Source: Solirubrobacterales bacterium 70-9
GTDB taxonomy: Bacteria > Pseudomonadota > Alphaproteobacteria > Acetobacterales > Acetobacteraceae
Direction of reading: 5' to 3'
Assembly (NCBI GenBank): GCA_903970625.1
Contig: CAJCJG010000363.1
Location: 1 to 46,734, forward strand
DNA length: 46,734 nt
Each line of letters starts with the position of its first letter. The first letter of the stretch is position 1. Below, one piece after another: positions 34,231 to 42,766 of this stretch. The position numbers and the translations under genes are program-made. Below the pieces are notes generated by a model, which ran no database searches, was not told where the DNA came from, and saw only the letters and a program-made list of their open reading frames with translations.

Positions 34231-35547
34231 ATGGGCATTCAGAACTTCCCGCTGTCCTTGCAGCCGATCATTCAGCAGGGCTTTCTGGAGCGCGAGTTCC
34301 AGCAGGCACTGACCAGCCGCCTCGGCTACCGCGCCGTTGCCGACCGGCAGGAATTCTCCGTCGGCATCGGCGAGACGCTGACCAAAACCCGTGCTGGGTT
34401 GAAACCCTCCGTCACGACGCCGCTGGTGCCTTCCGCCAACACCAACCTGGACAACGGTCTGACGCCGCAGAATTCCAGTGTGGAGCAATATACGATCACG
34501 CTGAACTTCTATGCGGCGACGGCCGATTTGAACATGGTGACGAGCCGCGTCGGCATCGCCAGCCAGTTCCTGCTGAATGCGGCGATCAACGGGGAACAGG
34601 CGGCGCGGAGTCTGGACGAGCTTGCACGCAATGCGCTGTTCCCGGCCTATTTCGGCGGCAACACGCGAGTACGGACGACGCTCGCAAGCGCCGGGCCGGC
34701 TGTGAGCGTTGACGATATTCGCGGCTTCACCCAGGTGTGGGTGAACGGCGTGCCGACGGCCGTGAGTTCGACCAACCAGATGAGCGTGACCGTCGGCAGC
34801 GGTACATATTCTCTGATCGGCGCGGCGGCGGACGCGACCAACCAGACAACCGCGCCGGGGGGGATTTCCGGCGTGCTGACGTTCGCGGGCGCGGTGTCGG
34901 TGTCCGACGGAACGATAAACGGCACAGTGACGGCCGCGACCGCGAGCGCCATCATGCGGCCGAACAGCCGTGCCAACACCGCGCAGATTGTCAGCACCGA
35001 CACGCTGGACATGGCCACGTTGCTCAACGCCGTCGCGACGTTGCGGCTGAACGCGGTACCGGAGATCGATGGGGCGTACAACTGCTACCTCGATCCAGTG
35101 AGCGCCAAACAGTTGTTCGGCGACCAGGCGTTCCGGCAGTTGTTCACCGGTGCGACGAGCGACAATCCGGTGTTCAGGCGCGGTATCGTCAACGACTTCC
35201 TCGGATTGCGCTTCATCCCGACGACCGAGGCGTATGTGACGACGCCCCAGGCCGGCCCGGTGATCCGTCGGCCGATCGTTTGCGGAAAAGGTGCGCTGAT
35301 CGAGGGTGATTTTGCGGGGCTGGCGGAATCCGACGTGGCGCCGAAGGACTCCATCGTCAGCGTCGTGGATGGCGTGGCGATGGTGACGCGCGAGCCGATC
35401 GACCGCTTGCAGCAGATCATTGCGCAAAGCTGGTACTGGATCGGCGGGTTCTGCACGCCGTCGGACATCACGACCAGCCCGACGACGATCCCGACCGCGA
35501 CCAATGCGGTGTTCAAGCGTGCAGTGATGGTGGAACACGCAGGCTGA
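34231..35547 (+). CDS. Phage major capsid protein
   Basis: The 438-residue product follows the scaffold gene, which is the normal position of the HK97-fold capsid protein. It begins MGIQNFPLSLQPIIQQGFLE and has LNFYAATADLNMVTSR and FLLNAAINGEQAARSLDELARNALF, a long spine-like helix. It ends with a strand-rich part GVAMVTREPIDRLQQIIAQSWYWIGG. Residues 165-245 form a Thr/Val/Ser/Gly-rich stretch that looks like an inserted beta domain, possibly a surface decoration. ATG 34231 is preferred because GAGGA lies six bases upstream. No delta-domain or protease is visible. Confidence 0.8.
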   Translation: MGIQNFPLSLQPIIQQGFLEREFQQALTSRLGYRAVADRQEFSVGIGETLTKTRAGLKPSVTTPLVPSANTNLDNGLTPQNSSVEQYTITLNFYAATADLNMVTSRVGIASQFLLNAAINGEQAARSLDELARNALFPAYFGGNTRVRTTLASAGPAVSVDDIRGFTQVWVNGVPTAVSSTNQMSVTVGSGTYSLIGAAADATNQTTAPGGISGVLTFAGAVSVSDGTINGTVTAATASAIMRPNSRANTAQIVSTDTLDMATLLNAVATLRLNAVPEIDGAYNCYLDPVSAKQLFGDQAFRQLFTGATSDNPVFRRGIVNDFLGLRFIPTTEAYVTTPQAGPVIRRPIVCGKGALIEGDFAGLAESDVAPKDSIVSVVDGVAMVTREPIDRLQQIIAQSWYWIGGFCTPSDITTSPTTIPTATNAVFKRAVMVEHAG

Positions 35548-35616
35548 CGATTGGCCGCGCCCTCCTGTCCTGCCGGACGGGAGGGAGTTTCACGCGAACG
35601 GCAGGCGGAGTTGGCT

Positions 35617-36015
35617 ATGAGCGAGACCACCACGGCAGCGTCTTTCAGCGACGCGCAGAAGACCGATGTCCGGCGCTATTGCGGCTACCCCGCGTATGGC
35701 GCCGGAGCGTCCGGATTTCAGGGGTGGCGGTTCTTTCAGGCGTACGGGCTGATGGAATTCCGCCTGAACAATCTGTCCGAAGCCGAGATTGCAGTTGTGG
35801 CCAATTACCTGGCCACACTCGCGACGTTGGAGACGGCGATCACAGACGCGGGCAGCAGGCTGGATACGGAGACTGCGGCGGTGTGGACGCGCAATCCATA
35901 CGAAGTGCGAGAGCGCGCCGCCCTGTTCGACGATTGGCGGCGCCGATTGTGCGGGTTTCTCGGGCTGCCCCCCGGCCCCGCATTGGGCGACGGCTCCTTG
36001 GCGCTGGTGGTATAA
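35617..36015 (+). CDS. Head-tail connector/adaptor-like protein
   Basis: The 132-residue product lies directly after the capsid gene, as head-tail joining proteins do. It is helix-rich, with DAQKTDVRRYCGYPAYG, MEFRLNNLSEAEIAVVANYLATLATLE and EVRERAALFDDWRRRLCGFLGLP, resembling small adaptor proteins that seal the portal. Start ATG 35617 has GGAG upstream. A precise family cannot be assigned from the sequence alone. Confidence 0.6.
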   Translation: MSETTTAASFSDAQKTDVRRYCGYPAYGAGASGFQGWRFFQAYGLMEFRLNNLSEAEIAVVANYLATLATLETAITDAGSRLDTETAAVWTRNPYEVRERAALFDDWRRRLCGFLGLPPGPALGDGSLALVV

Positions 36016-36017
36016 AA

Positions 36018-36692
36018 ATGTCCCTTGCAAGCAACAACACGGATATTCCCGACGCGGTTCGTCGCGGACTGGGAGCGGCGGCCCGTGCCGCCGGCGCATG
36101 GTGCGACCTCTATCATCCGCAAACGGCGAGCGATCCGATGGCTGCCGGAAACCGGACATTGCGGCTGCCGGCGATGTTCGCCAGCCCGGTGAAGTTCGAC
36201 GCTCCGGTCGGCTACGGCGAGGCGCTGTGGGAGGGTTATTTTGACGCAGGCTACACGCGCCCCGGCGACTACATCGCGGGGCCGGACGGCGTGTTTTTCA
36301 TCGCCTCGCAGCCACGCCTTGGGCCGGTGCTGTGCGTCAAGACCAATCGGATGCTGAGTTTTGCCCGGCCGGCCGCCCCGCTTGCGGCCGGTGTGAATCG
36401 CTATGTCGGCGTGCAAGCGGCTAGTGCGACCCCGCTGCTGACGGATTGGCCAGCGAGCGCACTCGTTGCTGGTGCGGGCGGAAGGGGCGCGCTGCCGGCC
36501 GACGCACCGGGCGTGATGGGTGGCGCCGGCGGTTGGGTGGTGTTGTTGCCTGCGCCGCGCATCAGGGGCGTACGGGTGCTGCTGCGGCAGGGCGACCTGG
36601 TACACGACGATCTTGGCCGCGCCGGCGTGATCGCCAGCGCGGAACTGACGGATCTGGGGTGGCGTCTGCATGTCCGGCAGGCGACAAGCTGA
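36018..36692 (+). CDS. Phage structural protein, head-tail junction region
   Basis: The 224-residue product starts two bases after the connector-like gene. Sequence features include an N-terminal helix (IPDAVRRGLGAAARAAGAW) and mixed strands such as GDYIAGPDGVFFIASQPRLGPVLCVKTNRMLSF. Gly/Ala-rich loops and a final RLHVRQATS follow. I do not recognise a family. By order it could be a tail-completion, stopper or neck protein. It overlaps the next gene start by one base. Confidence 0.55.
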   Translation: MSLASNNTDIPDAVRRGLGAAARAAGAWCDLYHPQTASDPMAAGNRTLRLPAMFASPVKFDAPVGYGEALWEGYFDAGYTRPGDYIAGPDGVFFIASQPRLGPVLCVKTNRMLSFARPAAPLAAGVNRYVGVQAASATPLLTDWPASALVAGAGGRGALPADAPGVMGGAGGWVVLLPAPRIRGVRVLLRQGDLVHDDLGRAGVIASAELTDLGWRLHVRQATS

Positions 36693-37525
36693 TGGCCGAT
36701 GAATCGGACGTGGAGACGGCGCTGGTCGGCGTGATCGGCGGCGCGCTGTATCCGGACGGGCTTGCCGGGCCGTGCGTGGTGCCGGGAGTTGCGTGCCGCA
36801 TCTATCGCGGTTGGCCTGTGACGGCGGCGCTGGATGCGGATCTTGCAACTGGTACAACCAATATCTCGGTGGCGGCGGTGCATGGACACTCCCGGAACAC
36901 GTCGCGCTGGTCCGATTTATGGGTGCCGCAGACGCAGACTTCGCCTTCGCTGACGACGAGCGTGAGCGGGACCACCGTGACATTTGGAGGAACCGCCGCC
37001 GTCGGGCAAGTGGCTGCCGTCATTGCGGATGCGGCGTGGGCATCGTGGCGGCTACAGGCGAGCGATACGCCACAGAGCGTGGCGAGCGCGCTGGCGACCG
37101 CGCTCCGTTCCGTACGCGCCGCTACGGCGTCCGGCGCCACGTTGACGGTGCCCGGCGCCATTCGGTTGACTGCGCGCGTCGAGGCGGACCAGCCGACGTT
37201 GCATGTATCGCGGCGGCAACGCCAAGCGTTCCGCGTGACAGCCTGGTGCCCCGATCCTGCGACGCGTGACGCCGTGAGTAGCGCCGTGGACTCCGCTTTG
37301 TCCGGCATCGACTTCATCGGACTTGCCGATAGCACCAGCGGCCGGTTGCGCTACCTGAGCACCACAGTGTCCGACCGGTGGGAGGATGCGACGCTGTATC
37401 GGCGCGAATTGACCTACACCGTGGACTATCCGACGACGATTGCCGCAGATCTGCCCCGCATGGCGGTGGGGGCGTTCAGCGCCACGCTCGATGCCGGCGG
37501 CATCACCGAGACTCTGCTGAGCTAA
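36692..37525 (+). CDS. Phage structural protein, tail-terminator position
   Basis: The 277-residue product begins with a helix (DVETALVGVIGGALYPDG). It contains a repeated pattern of short Ser/Thr/Val-rich strands (ATGTTNISVAAVHGH; TTSVSGTTVTFGGTAAVGQ). The C-terminus has RRELTYTVDYPTTIAADLPRMAV. The layout, ending near a sheath gene, is like tail-terminator or minor tail proteins of myophages (gp37-like), but I cannot name it with confidence. The ATG overlaps the previous stop (TGATG). Confidence 0.55.
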   Translation: MADESDVETALVGVIGGALYPDGLAGPCVVPGVACRIYRGWPVTAALDADLATGTTNISVAAVHGHSRNTSRWSDLWVPQTQTSPSLTTSVSGTTVTFGGTAAVGQVAAVIADAAWASWRLQASDTPQSVASALATALRSVRAATASGATLTVPGAIRLTARVEADQPTLHVSRRQRQAFRVTAWCPDPATRDAVSSAVDSALSGIDFIGLADSTSGRLRYLSTTVSDRWEDATLYRRELTYTVDYPTTIAADLPRMAVGAFSATLDAGGITETLLS

Positions 37526-37553
37526 CGGACATTATCGCGAGCAGGAGAAAACA

Positions 37554-39125
37554 ATGCCGATCGTGCAGCAGGGCAGTGTCAACACCACGTCTCTGGTTGT
37601 GCCCGACCTCTATGTGCAGATCGTACCGCCGCAGAATCTGCTGCTGAACGGCGTGCCGACCGATATCGTCGGTGTGGTCGGCAGCGCGAGCTGGGGCCCG
37701 GTCGGTCAGCCGGTGATCGTGGCGACGATGACCGACTATGCGAGCGCATTCGGGCCGCTGGTCGCGCGGAAATACGACATGGGCACGCATGTTGCGACCG
37801 CCGTGCAGCAGGGCGCGCAGAATTTTCGGTGTGTGCGTGTGACCGACGGGACAGACACGGCCGCACAACTGACGTTGCCGAATACGGCTTTCACGTTCAC
37901 GGCGCTCTATACCGGCAGCCTCGGCAACTTGATCGGGGTGACGCTCGGCTCCGGCAGCAAGGCGGGAACGTGGCGGTTGACGGTGACGCTGCCGGGACTG
38001 CTGCCGGAAGTGTACGACAACATCGCTGGCACTGGCGCCGCGTTTTGGCAGGCGATGGCGAGCGCGGTGAATCTGGGGCAGGGGCCGCAGCGCGGGCAAA
38101 GTGGGTTGGTGACGGCGAGCGCCAACAGCACGGTGGCGGCGCCCGTCGCCGGCAGCTATGCCTTTTCAGCCGGTACCCCGGGCAGCGACGGGGCGGCGAG
38201 CGTGACTGCGACGACGCTGATTGGCGTGGATATTGCGCCGCGCAAGGGTGTATATGCGCTGCGCGGCCAAGGCTGCGGCATCGCGCTGCTCGCGGATAGC
38301 GATGACCCGACGCAGTGGACGACACAAGCGCAGTTCGGGCTGTCCGAAGGCGTGTATATGATTCTGGCCGGGCCGTCCGGCGACAACATTCAAAACGCCG
38401 TGGCGACCAAGCATACCGCCGGCCTGGATAGCTACGCCTGTAAACTGATGTTCGGCGACTGGGTATGGTGGAACGATCCGGTGAACGGCACGCTCCGCCT
38501 CGTCAGCCCGCAGGGGTTCGTCGCCGGACGGCTCGCGAATTTGAGCCCTGAACAAAGCAGTTTGAACAAGCCGCTGTTCTCCGTGGTGGGCACGCAACTG
38601 AGCGGCGCGCCCGCGGCAGGCACCAGCACAAGTTATGCGGCGGCGGACCTCGCGGTGCTGTTCCAGGCGGGGATCGACGTGATCGCCAACCCGCAGCCGG
38701 GCGGAGCGTTCTGGGGCGTGCGCGGCGGCATCAACAGCAGCAGCAATTCGGCCATCGACGGTGACAACTACACGCGACTGACCAACTACATTGCCGCAAC
38801 GCTGGCCTCCGGAATGGGGCAGTATGTCGGCCAGGTCATCAATGCCGATCTGTTCCGCCGGATTCGCGCGACGCAACTGAGCTTTCTCCAGAACATGTTG
38901 AGCCAGGGATTGCTCGGGAGCGCCGACGGCAGCCTCCCGTTCAGCGTGATCTGCGACACCAGCAACAACCCGGCGAGTCGCACTGGCCTCGGGTATGTGC
39001 AAAGCGATGCGCAGATCCAGTACCAGGCAATCAATCAGTTCTTCATCGTCAACATCGAGGGCGGACAGACCGTGCAGGTTCAGACGCAGGTATTGCCCAA
39101 TACCCCCGGTTCGCTCGCTGCCTGA
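37554..39125 (+). CDS. Phage contractile tail sheath protein
   Basis: The 523-residue protein shows sheath features. The N-terminus leads into PTDIVGVVGSASWGPVGQPV, typical of sheath subunits that join by N- and C-terminal arms. The middle domain is variable. The C-terminal domain contains GGAFWGVRGGINSS, YTRLTNYIAATLASGMGQYVG and QAINQFFIVNIEGGQTVQVQTQ. Presence of the sheath means the phage has a contractile (myovirus-type) tail. AGGAGAAAAC precedes the ATG at good spacing. The tube gene follows after a short gap, as usual. Confidence 0.88.
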   Translation: MPIVQQGSVNTTSLVVPDLYVQIVPPQNLLLNGVPTDIVGVVGSASWGPVGQPVIVATMTDYASAFGPLVARKYDMGTHVATAVQQGAQNFRCVRVTDGTDTAAQLTLPNTAFTFTALYTGSLGNLIGVTLGSGSKAGTWRLTVTLPGLLPEVYDNIAGTGAAFWQAMASAVNLGQGPQRGQSGLVTASANSTVAAPVAGSYAFSAGTPGSDGAASVTATTLIGVDIAPRKGVYALRGQGCGIALLADSDDPTQWTTQAQFGLSEGVYMILAGPSGDNIQNAVATKHTAGLDSYACKLMFGDWVWWNDPVNGTLRLVSPQGFVAGRLANLSPEQSSLNKPLFSVVGTQLSGAPAAGTSTSYAAADLAVLFQAGIDVIANPQPGGAFWGVRGGINSSSNSAIDGDNYTRLTNYIAATLASGMGQYVGQVINADLFRRIRATQLSFLQNMLSQGLLGSADGSLPFSVICDTSNNPASRTGLGYVQSDAQIQYQAINQFFIVNIEGGQTVQVQTQVLPNTPGSLAA

Positions 39126-39164
39126 CGGCATCTGTTTCGCGCATCCTAGTTGAGAGGAAAGAAA

Positions 39165-39593
39165 GTGTCCGGCAGCATGTTTTCCGTCGGCCGCGACTGC
39201 CAGGTCGTGGTGCTCGGCGCTTATGGCCGCGTCGATTTGACGCACGTCACCGGGTTCGAGGCGCGGCAGATGACCGCCTCAGTCCGGGTGGACCGCATTG
39301 ACGGCGTGCAACTCGGTGCCGAGTTGCCGAAAGGATGGGACGGCAATTTCGAGTTGGAGCGAGGCAACTCGGCCGTGGAGGATTTAATCGCGCAGCTTGA
39401 GGCGGACTATCATAACGGCCTGTCGCCGACGCCGGGGACATTGTATCAGTACATTAACGAGTCAGACGGCTCGGTCAGCACGTACCAGTTCAACAACGTG
39501 GTGTTCAAGCTTGCGAGTGCCGGCGTTTGGCGGGGCGATGCGAGCGTCAAGCAGCGGCTGGAGTTCTTCGCCGGCACACGGGTGCGGATGTGA
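39165..39593 (+). CDS. Phage tail tube protein (XkdM-like)
   Basis: The 142-residue product is a short tube subunit with GSMFSVGRDCQVVVLGAYGRVDL, MTASVRVDRIDGVQLGAELP, KGWDGNFELERGN and WRGDASVKQRLEFFAGTRVRM. The last block resembles the end of XkdM-like tail tubes, which stack into the inner tube of contractile tails. GTG 39165 is chosen because AGAGGAAAG lies just upstream; ATG 39177 lies 17 bases from that site and is less likely. Confidence 0.8.
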   Translation: MSGSMFSVGRDCQVVVLGAYGRVDLTHVTGFEARQMTASVRVDRIDGVQLGAELPKGWDGNFELERGNSAVEDLIAQLEADYHNGLSPTPGTLYQYINESDGSVSTYQFNNVVFKLASAGVWRGDASVKQRLEFFAGTRVRM

Positions 39594-39940
39594 CCGGCGC
39601 GCCATCCGCGCGGGTGAACGCCGCCGCGCAGGCTGCGCCTTGCGTGACCGATACACACGGGCGCCGGTTGCAGCTACGCAAGTTGACGGCGCTGGACAAG
39701 CTGCGGCTGTTCAAAGCGGCGGGGCCGGTGCTGGCACAAAATCAATCGTGGCTCGGCATGGCCGTGCTGGCCGCGAGTGTGGCTGCGATCGACGATATTC
39801 CGGTGCCGGCACCCGCCAGCGAGCAGCAGGTTGAGGCGCTCGTTGGCCGGCTCGGCGACGCCGGAATTGCCGCGATTGGTGCCGCGCTCGCCGAGACGCA
39901 GCCAAGCGCTGCCGAGGTGGCGGCCATCGCGGGAAACTGA
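39590..39940 (+). CDS. Tail assembly chaperone, short (zero-frame) product
   Basis: The 116-residue product begins at GTG 39590 inside the tube gene's final codons. It is helix-rich (GRRLQLRKLTALDKLRLFKAAG, EQQVEALVGRLGDAGIAAIGAAL). In long-tailed phages the gene between tube and tape measure encodes a chaperone (gpG-like) that binds the tape measure during tail assembly. The stop TGA at 39938-39940 follows directly after a GGGAAAC slippery heptamer. A fraction of ribosomes likely shifts there to make the longer product. Confidence 0.8.
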   Translation: MTGAPSARVNAAAQAAPCVTDTHGRRLQLRKLTALDKLRLFKAAGPVLAQNQSWLGMAVLAASVAAIDDIPVPAPASEQQVEALVGRLGDAGIAAIGAALAETQPSAAEVAAIAGN

Positions 39941-40110
39941 GCCGGCACCCCGATCTGGTGGACTGTCTTTACCTGGTCAGGAACGGGGTGCCGTTCGACG
40001 TGGCGTTCTGCCTGCCGTCGGATGAGCGGCTGGCGTTCGTGATCGCGCTGGGCCGACTTGATGGCCATGCGTTCGATTTTGCCGCGATGCGCTGGAAGGA
40101 ACGCAAGTGA
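39590..40110 (+). CDS. Tail assembly chaperone, long -1 frameshift product (gpGT-like)
   Basis: A -1 shift at GGGAAAC (39931-39937) joins the 116-residue zero-frame part to a 57-residue extension read from 39937 to the TGA at 40108-40110. The extension begins LSRHPDLVDCLYLVRNG and ends FDFAAMRWKERK. It has no own start codon or ribosome-binding site but contains no stop, so it is expected only through frameshifting. The two-product arrangement is conserved in long-tailed phages. The extension resembles the T domain that recruits tube subunits. The join is inferred from sequence. Confidence 0.78.
39931..39937 (+). promoter_or_regulatory. -1 ribosomal slippery heptamer GGGAAAC
   Basis: GGGAAAC matches the X-XXY-YYZ pattern in phase with the zero frame (codons GCG GGA AAC, then TGA). 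Both tRNAs can re-pair after a one-base backward slip. The stop immediately after the heptamer is typical for such sites. Confidence 0.82.
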
Positions 40111-40853
40111 GCGATGACGCAGCGGAGACGGGGCTGACGGTGTTGCTGGCAGATGGTGTCGCCGAGGCGATGGGGGCGGCCGAAGCCACGCTGGCGACCG
40201 TGCAGAGTGCCGCCTTGCGGGCATTCGCGGGTCTGACGCAGGTGCAGGCGGTCGGGGCGGCGGCGGCTTCGGTTCCACCGCCGGAGCCGTCATCTATTGT
40301 GGCAGCATCGGAAATAGCGGATGTGCCAAGGACACAAGTTCCTCCGGTGGGGCGGTTCGCCCCCTCCCCCGCAGTCTGGCCGGGCGCGCCGGGGCAGGTG
40401 GCGTTCGCACCCGTCTCCGGTCCGGGCGGAGACGCTATGACGGAGCCGGCGCCGGTCGCTTTGAGGGTGGCGCCTGCGGCACTGGCCGCGTTCGCACCGC
40501 TGCCCGTGCCGGCGGTGATGCCGGATGCGACAACGAGCCAGCCGATATCGGGGGATGTCGCGCCATCGGTGTTCCGCGATCGCCCGCCAGCTTCAGCGCC
40601 AGACGCGATGGTGCTGCGCGCGCCGGTAGCGAGCGGGAGTGGAAGCCAGCAGGCATTGCGCCCTCATGCGCCGACGGCTGCACACGTCGTGCAAAGCGGA
40701 CCAACCGGCGGCGACGTCTTTCTGGATGGCACACGGGTTGGAACATGGCTGGCCGACCACATGGCGCGCGAGGTGGGACGGCCGCAGGCCAGCAGTACGG
40801 GTTTCGATCCTCGGTTGACGCCGGCTTGGCCGGGCACGCTACAGGGAGGCTGA
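40107..40853 (+). CDS. Short Pro/Ala-rich protein at the tape-measure position
   Basis: The 248-residue product starts with GTG overlapping the chaperone stop (GTGA). Residues 1-50 are helical. Residues 55-200 are low-complexity Pro/Ala/Val-rich, and the final block is GGDVFLDGTRVGTWLADHMA followed by a short Gly/Pro tail ending WPGTLQGG. By order this is where the tape measure protein is expected. It is far shorter than typical tape measures (often over 600 residues) and has no long coiled coil or membrane segment. It may be a divergent or unusually short tape measure, or another protein. No function is assigned with confidence. Confidence 0.6.
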   Translation: MSDDAAETGLTVLLADGVAEAMGAAEATLATVQSAALRAFAGLTQVQAVGAAAASVPPPEPSSIVAASEIADVPRTQVPPVGRFAPSPAVWPGAPGQVAFAPVSGPGGDAMTEPAPVALRVAPAALAAFAPLPVPAVMPDATTSQPISGDVAPSVFRDRPPASAPDAMVLRAPVASGSGSQQALRPHAPTAAHVVQSGPTGGDVFLDGTRVGTWLADHMAREVGRPQASSTGFDPRLTPAWPGTLQGG

Positions 40854-40857
40854 GCGC

Positions 40858-41541
40858 ATGTCCGACTACTTGCAGCTCGGACCGGTGACATTCCAGGATT
40901 TCGAGCTGCCGACACGCATCCGATTCGGCGGCCAGCAGCGGCTGGCAGTGCATATGCTACCTGGCGGCGCGCGCGTGATCGACGCCATGGGGCGCGACGA
41001 TGCCGATATTGGATGGAGTGGAGCGTTTTCAGGCCCGGATGCAGCGGATCGGGCGCGCGGGCTCGACCTGATGCGGTCGCAGGGTGCCGCTTGGACGCTC
41101 GCGTGGGAGGCGTTCTGCTACCTCGTGGTGATCGCATCGTTCGATGCTGCCTACGAGCACAGCAACTGGGTGCCGTACAAGATTTCCTGCAAGGTTGTGC
41201 GGGACCTGGCGCAATCGCCAAGTAGCCTTGTGCCTTCGGTCGCAACAGATGTGCTCGCGGATATCGCCGCAGTCGGGGTGATCGATACGACGGCGGCTGT
41301 GGCCGCGCTGGGAATGGCCGGTGCATTGTCGCCGGGGACGGCAGCCTATGCCGGGGCCGTCGGCGCGGTGGGGTCGTTGATCACGCAGGCGCAGGCGGGG
41401 ATTGGTAGCGCCGGAGGTTCATTGTTGAAGGCACAGGATCCTGCGACTGCGGCGGCGGCCGCTGGCCAATTGGCTGCATATGCCGATGCCAATGGATATG
41501 CGGGACGGGCGTTGGCCAACCTCGATGACTTGGAGGACTGA
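40858..41541 (+). CDS. Tail/baseplate protein, gpU-like N-terminus
   Basis: The 227-residue product has an N-terminal beta-rich domain. The blocks are VTFQDFELPTRIRFGGQQRL, IGWSGAFSGPDAADRARGLDLM, a WTLAWEAFCYLVVIASFDAAY segment and NWVPYKISCKVV, similar to gpU-like tail proteins. A hydrophobic, Ala/Gly-rich C-terminal half follows (AAVAALGMAGALSPGTAAYAG). It may belong to the tail tip or hub. It precedes the LysM-like and hub genes and overlaps the LysM gene start by one base. Confidence 0.65.
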   Translation: MSDYLQLGPVTFQDFELPTRIRFGGQQRLAVHMLPGGARVIDAMGRDDADIGWSGAFSGPDAADRARGLDLMRSQGAAWTLAWEAFCYLVVIASFDAAYEHSNWVPYKISCKVVRDLAQSPSSLVPSVATDVLADIAAVGVIDTTAAVAALGMAGALSPGTAAYAGAVGAVGSLITQAQAGIGSAGGSLLKAQDPATAAAAAGQLAAYADANGYAGRALANLDDLED

Positions 41542-41726
41542 TGCAAACGATCCAGGTGGCGGGCGGCAATCTTTACCGCATCGCGATGGTCTATCTCGGC
41601 GACGCGACGCAATGGATTCGCATCGCACGGCTCAATGGCATTTCCGACCCGATGTTGAGCGGAACGATGAGCCTGCGTATCCCGAACCAGGATGCCAGCG
41701 CGGGAGGCGGCGTTGCCGCCCAGTGA
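41541..41726 (+). CDS. Small LysM-like tail protein (gpX-like)
   Basis: The 61-residue protein is a single LysM-like module (GGNLYRIAMVYLGDATQWIR, then IARLNGISDPMLSG and LRIPN). Short LysM proteins sit between the tail tube/tape genes and the hub gene in many myophages and in P2 (gpX). They are thought to help hub assembly or to contact peptidoglycan. It starts on the last base of the previous gene's stop (TGATG) and runs into the hub gene. Confidence 0.75.
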   Translation: MQTIQVAGGNLYRIAMVYLGDATQWIRIARLNGISDPMLSGTMSLRIPNQDASAGGGVAAQ

Positions 41727-42762
41727 TGTGCTGGCGTTCACGGGCAATGCGGGAGCCACCGAGCAGGTGAGGTCGCCGCGACTGAACGTACTCGTCAACG
41801 GTCTGCCGCTGTCGAACGCTATCGAAGCAACTGTATCAAGTAACGGGTTCTTTGGTGCCGACCGGTTTCGCGTACGTGCGGCGTTGACCGGCAACGCGTT
41901 CGCGTGGGCAGCGGCGACCGATCTATTTGTCGATGTGCAAATGGCGCTGTCGCAGGTTGGCCCTTTCGTCAGCCTTGTGCAAGGCAACGCCGATCTGGTC
42001 TCCATCGACCCGATCGCCGGGACGCTCCTGATCGAGGGTCGCGATCTGAGTGCAAATCTGATCGAGGCTCGCACGCAGGAGACCTTCGCGAACCGCACGT
42101 CGTCGGAGATCGCGACGATTTTAGCGGGCCGGCACGGATTGGCGGCGAACGTGCAGGCAACGACGGCTGCGGTGGGACGGTACTGGGAATTGGAACATGA
42201 CAGTCTCACGCTAAATGCGGCCGGAAAGGCGACGACAGAGTGGGACCTTCTGGTGGCACTCGCCAAGCGCGAGGGTTTTGACGTGTGGGTGTCCGGTACA
42301 ACGCTGAACTTTGTTGCACCCGATTTGTTTGCGGTTCCCACGGTGCTCCCGTTGTCCGCAGCGATGTCAATGCGCCTGGATCGAGCTTTGACATTGGCGG
42401 GCGACATCATCGTGACCGTTAAGAGTTGGCACAGCCGGCAGGGCACTGCTTGCGTGCAGACAGCCCAGACGGAGCGGGGTGCAGCGTCATCCCGGGAGTA
42501 TGTTTATGTCGTGCCGAACCTGACGCCGGATGCCGCGAAGACTTATGCGGAGAACGTGCTGGATGAGCTGACCCGGCACGAGTTGGTTGCCAGCATTGAA
42601 ATGCCGGGTGAACTCGCGCTGGCACCGCGAATGCCGATCTTGCTCCAGGGCAGCGGCACGATCTTCGACACGGTGCTTCGGATCGATGAGGTCGATCGGC
42701 AATTGCACGCGGCGCGCGGATTCACCCAGCGGCTGCGGGCCCGCGCAGCCTCGTTGGCATAA
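41713..42762 (+). CDS. Baseplate hub protein (XkdQ/gpD-like)
   Basis: The product is 349 residues from TTG 41713, which has a perfect GGAGG six bases upstream; ATG 41692 would give 356 residues. It shows the late-control D / XkdQ layout. VNGLPLSNAIEATVSSNGFFGADRFR begins the first domain. LLIEGRDLSANLIEARTQE and TTEWDLLVALAKREGFDVWVSG mark the second. It ends in APRMPILLQGSGTIFDTVLRI. Hub proteins sit at the baseplate centre between tube and spike. The gene overlaps the LysM-like gene and precedes the spike gene, which is the normal order. Confidence 0.8.
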   Translation: MPPSDVLAFTGNAGATEQVRSPRLNVLVNGLPLSNAIEATVSSNGFFGADRFRVRAALTGNAFAWAAATDLFVDVQMALSQVGPFVSLVQGNADLVSIDPIAGTLLIEGRDLSANLIEARTQETFANRTSSEIATILAGRHGLAANVQATTAAVGRYWELEHDSLTLNAAGKATTEWDLLVALAKREGFDVWVSGTTLNFVAPDLFAVPTVLPLSAAMSMRLDRALTLAGDIIVTVKSWHSRQGTACVQTAQTERGAASSREYVYVVPNLTPDAAKTYAENVLDELTRHELVASIEMPGELALAPRMPILLQGSGTIFDTVLRIDEVDRQLHAARGFTQRLRARAASLA

Positions 42763-42766
42763 GAAC

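Noticed and set aside
38166-39245. Antisense frame over the tail sheath gene (359 codons)
   Set aside because: The plus-strand sheath and tube are well supported; the antisense frame has no motif.
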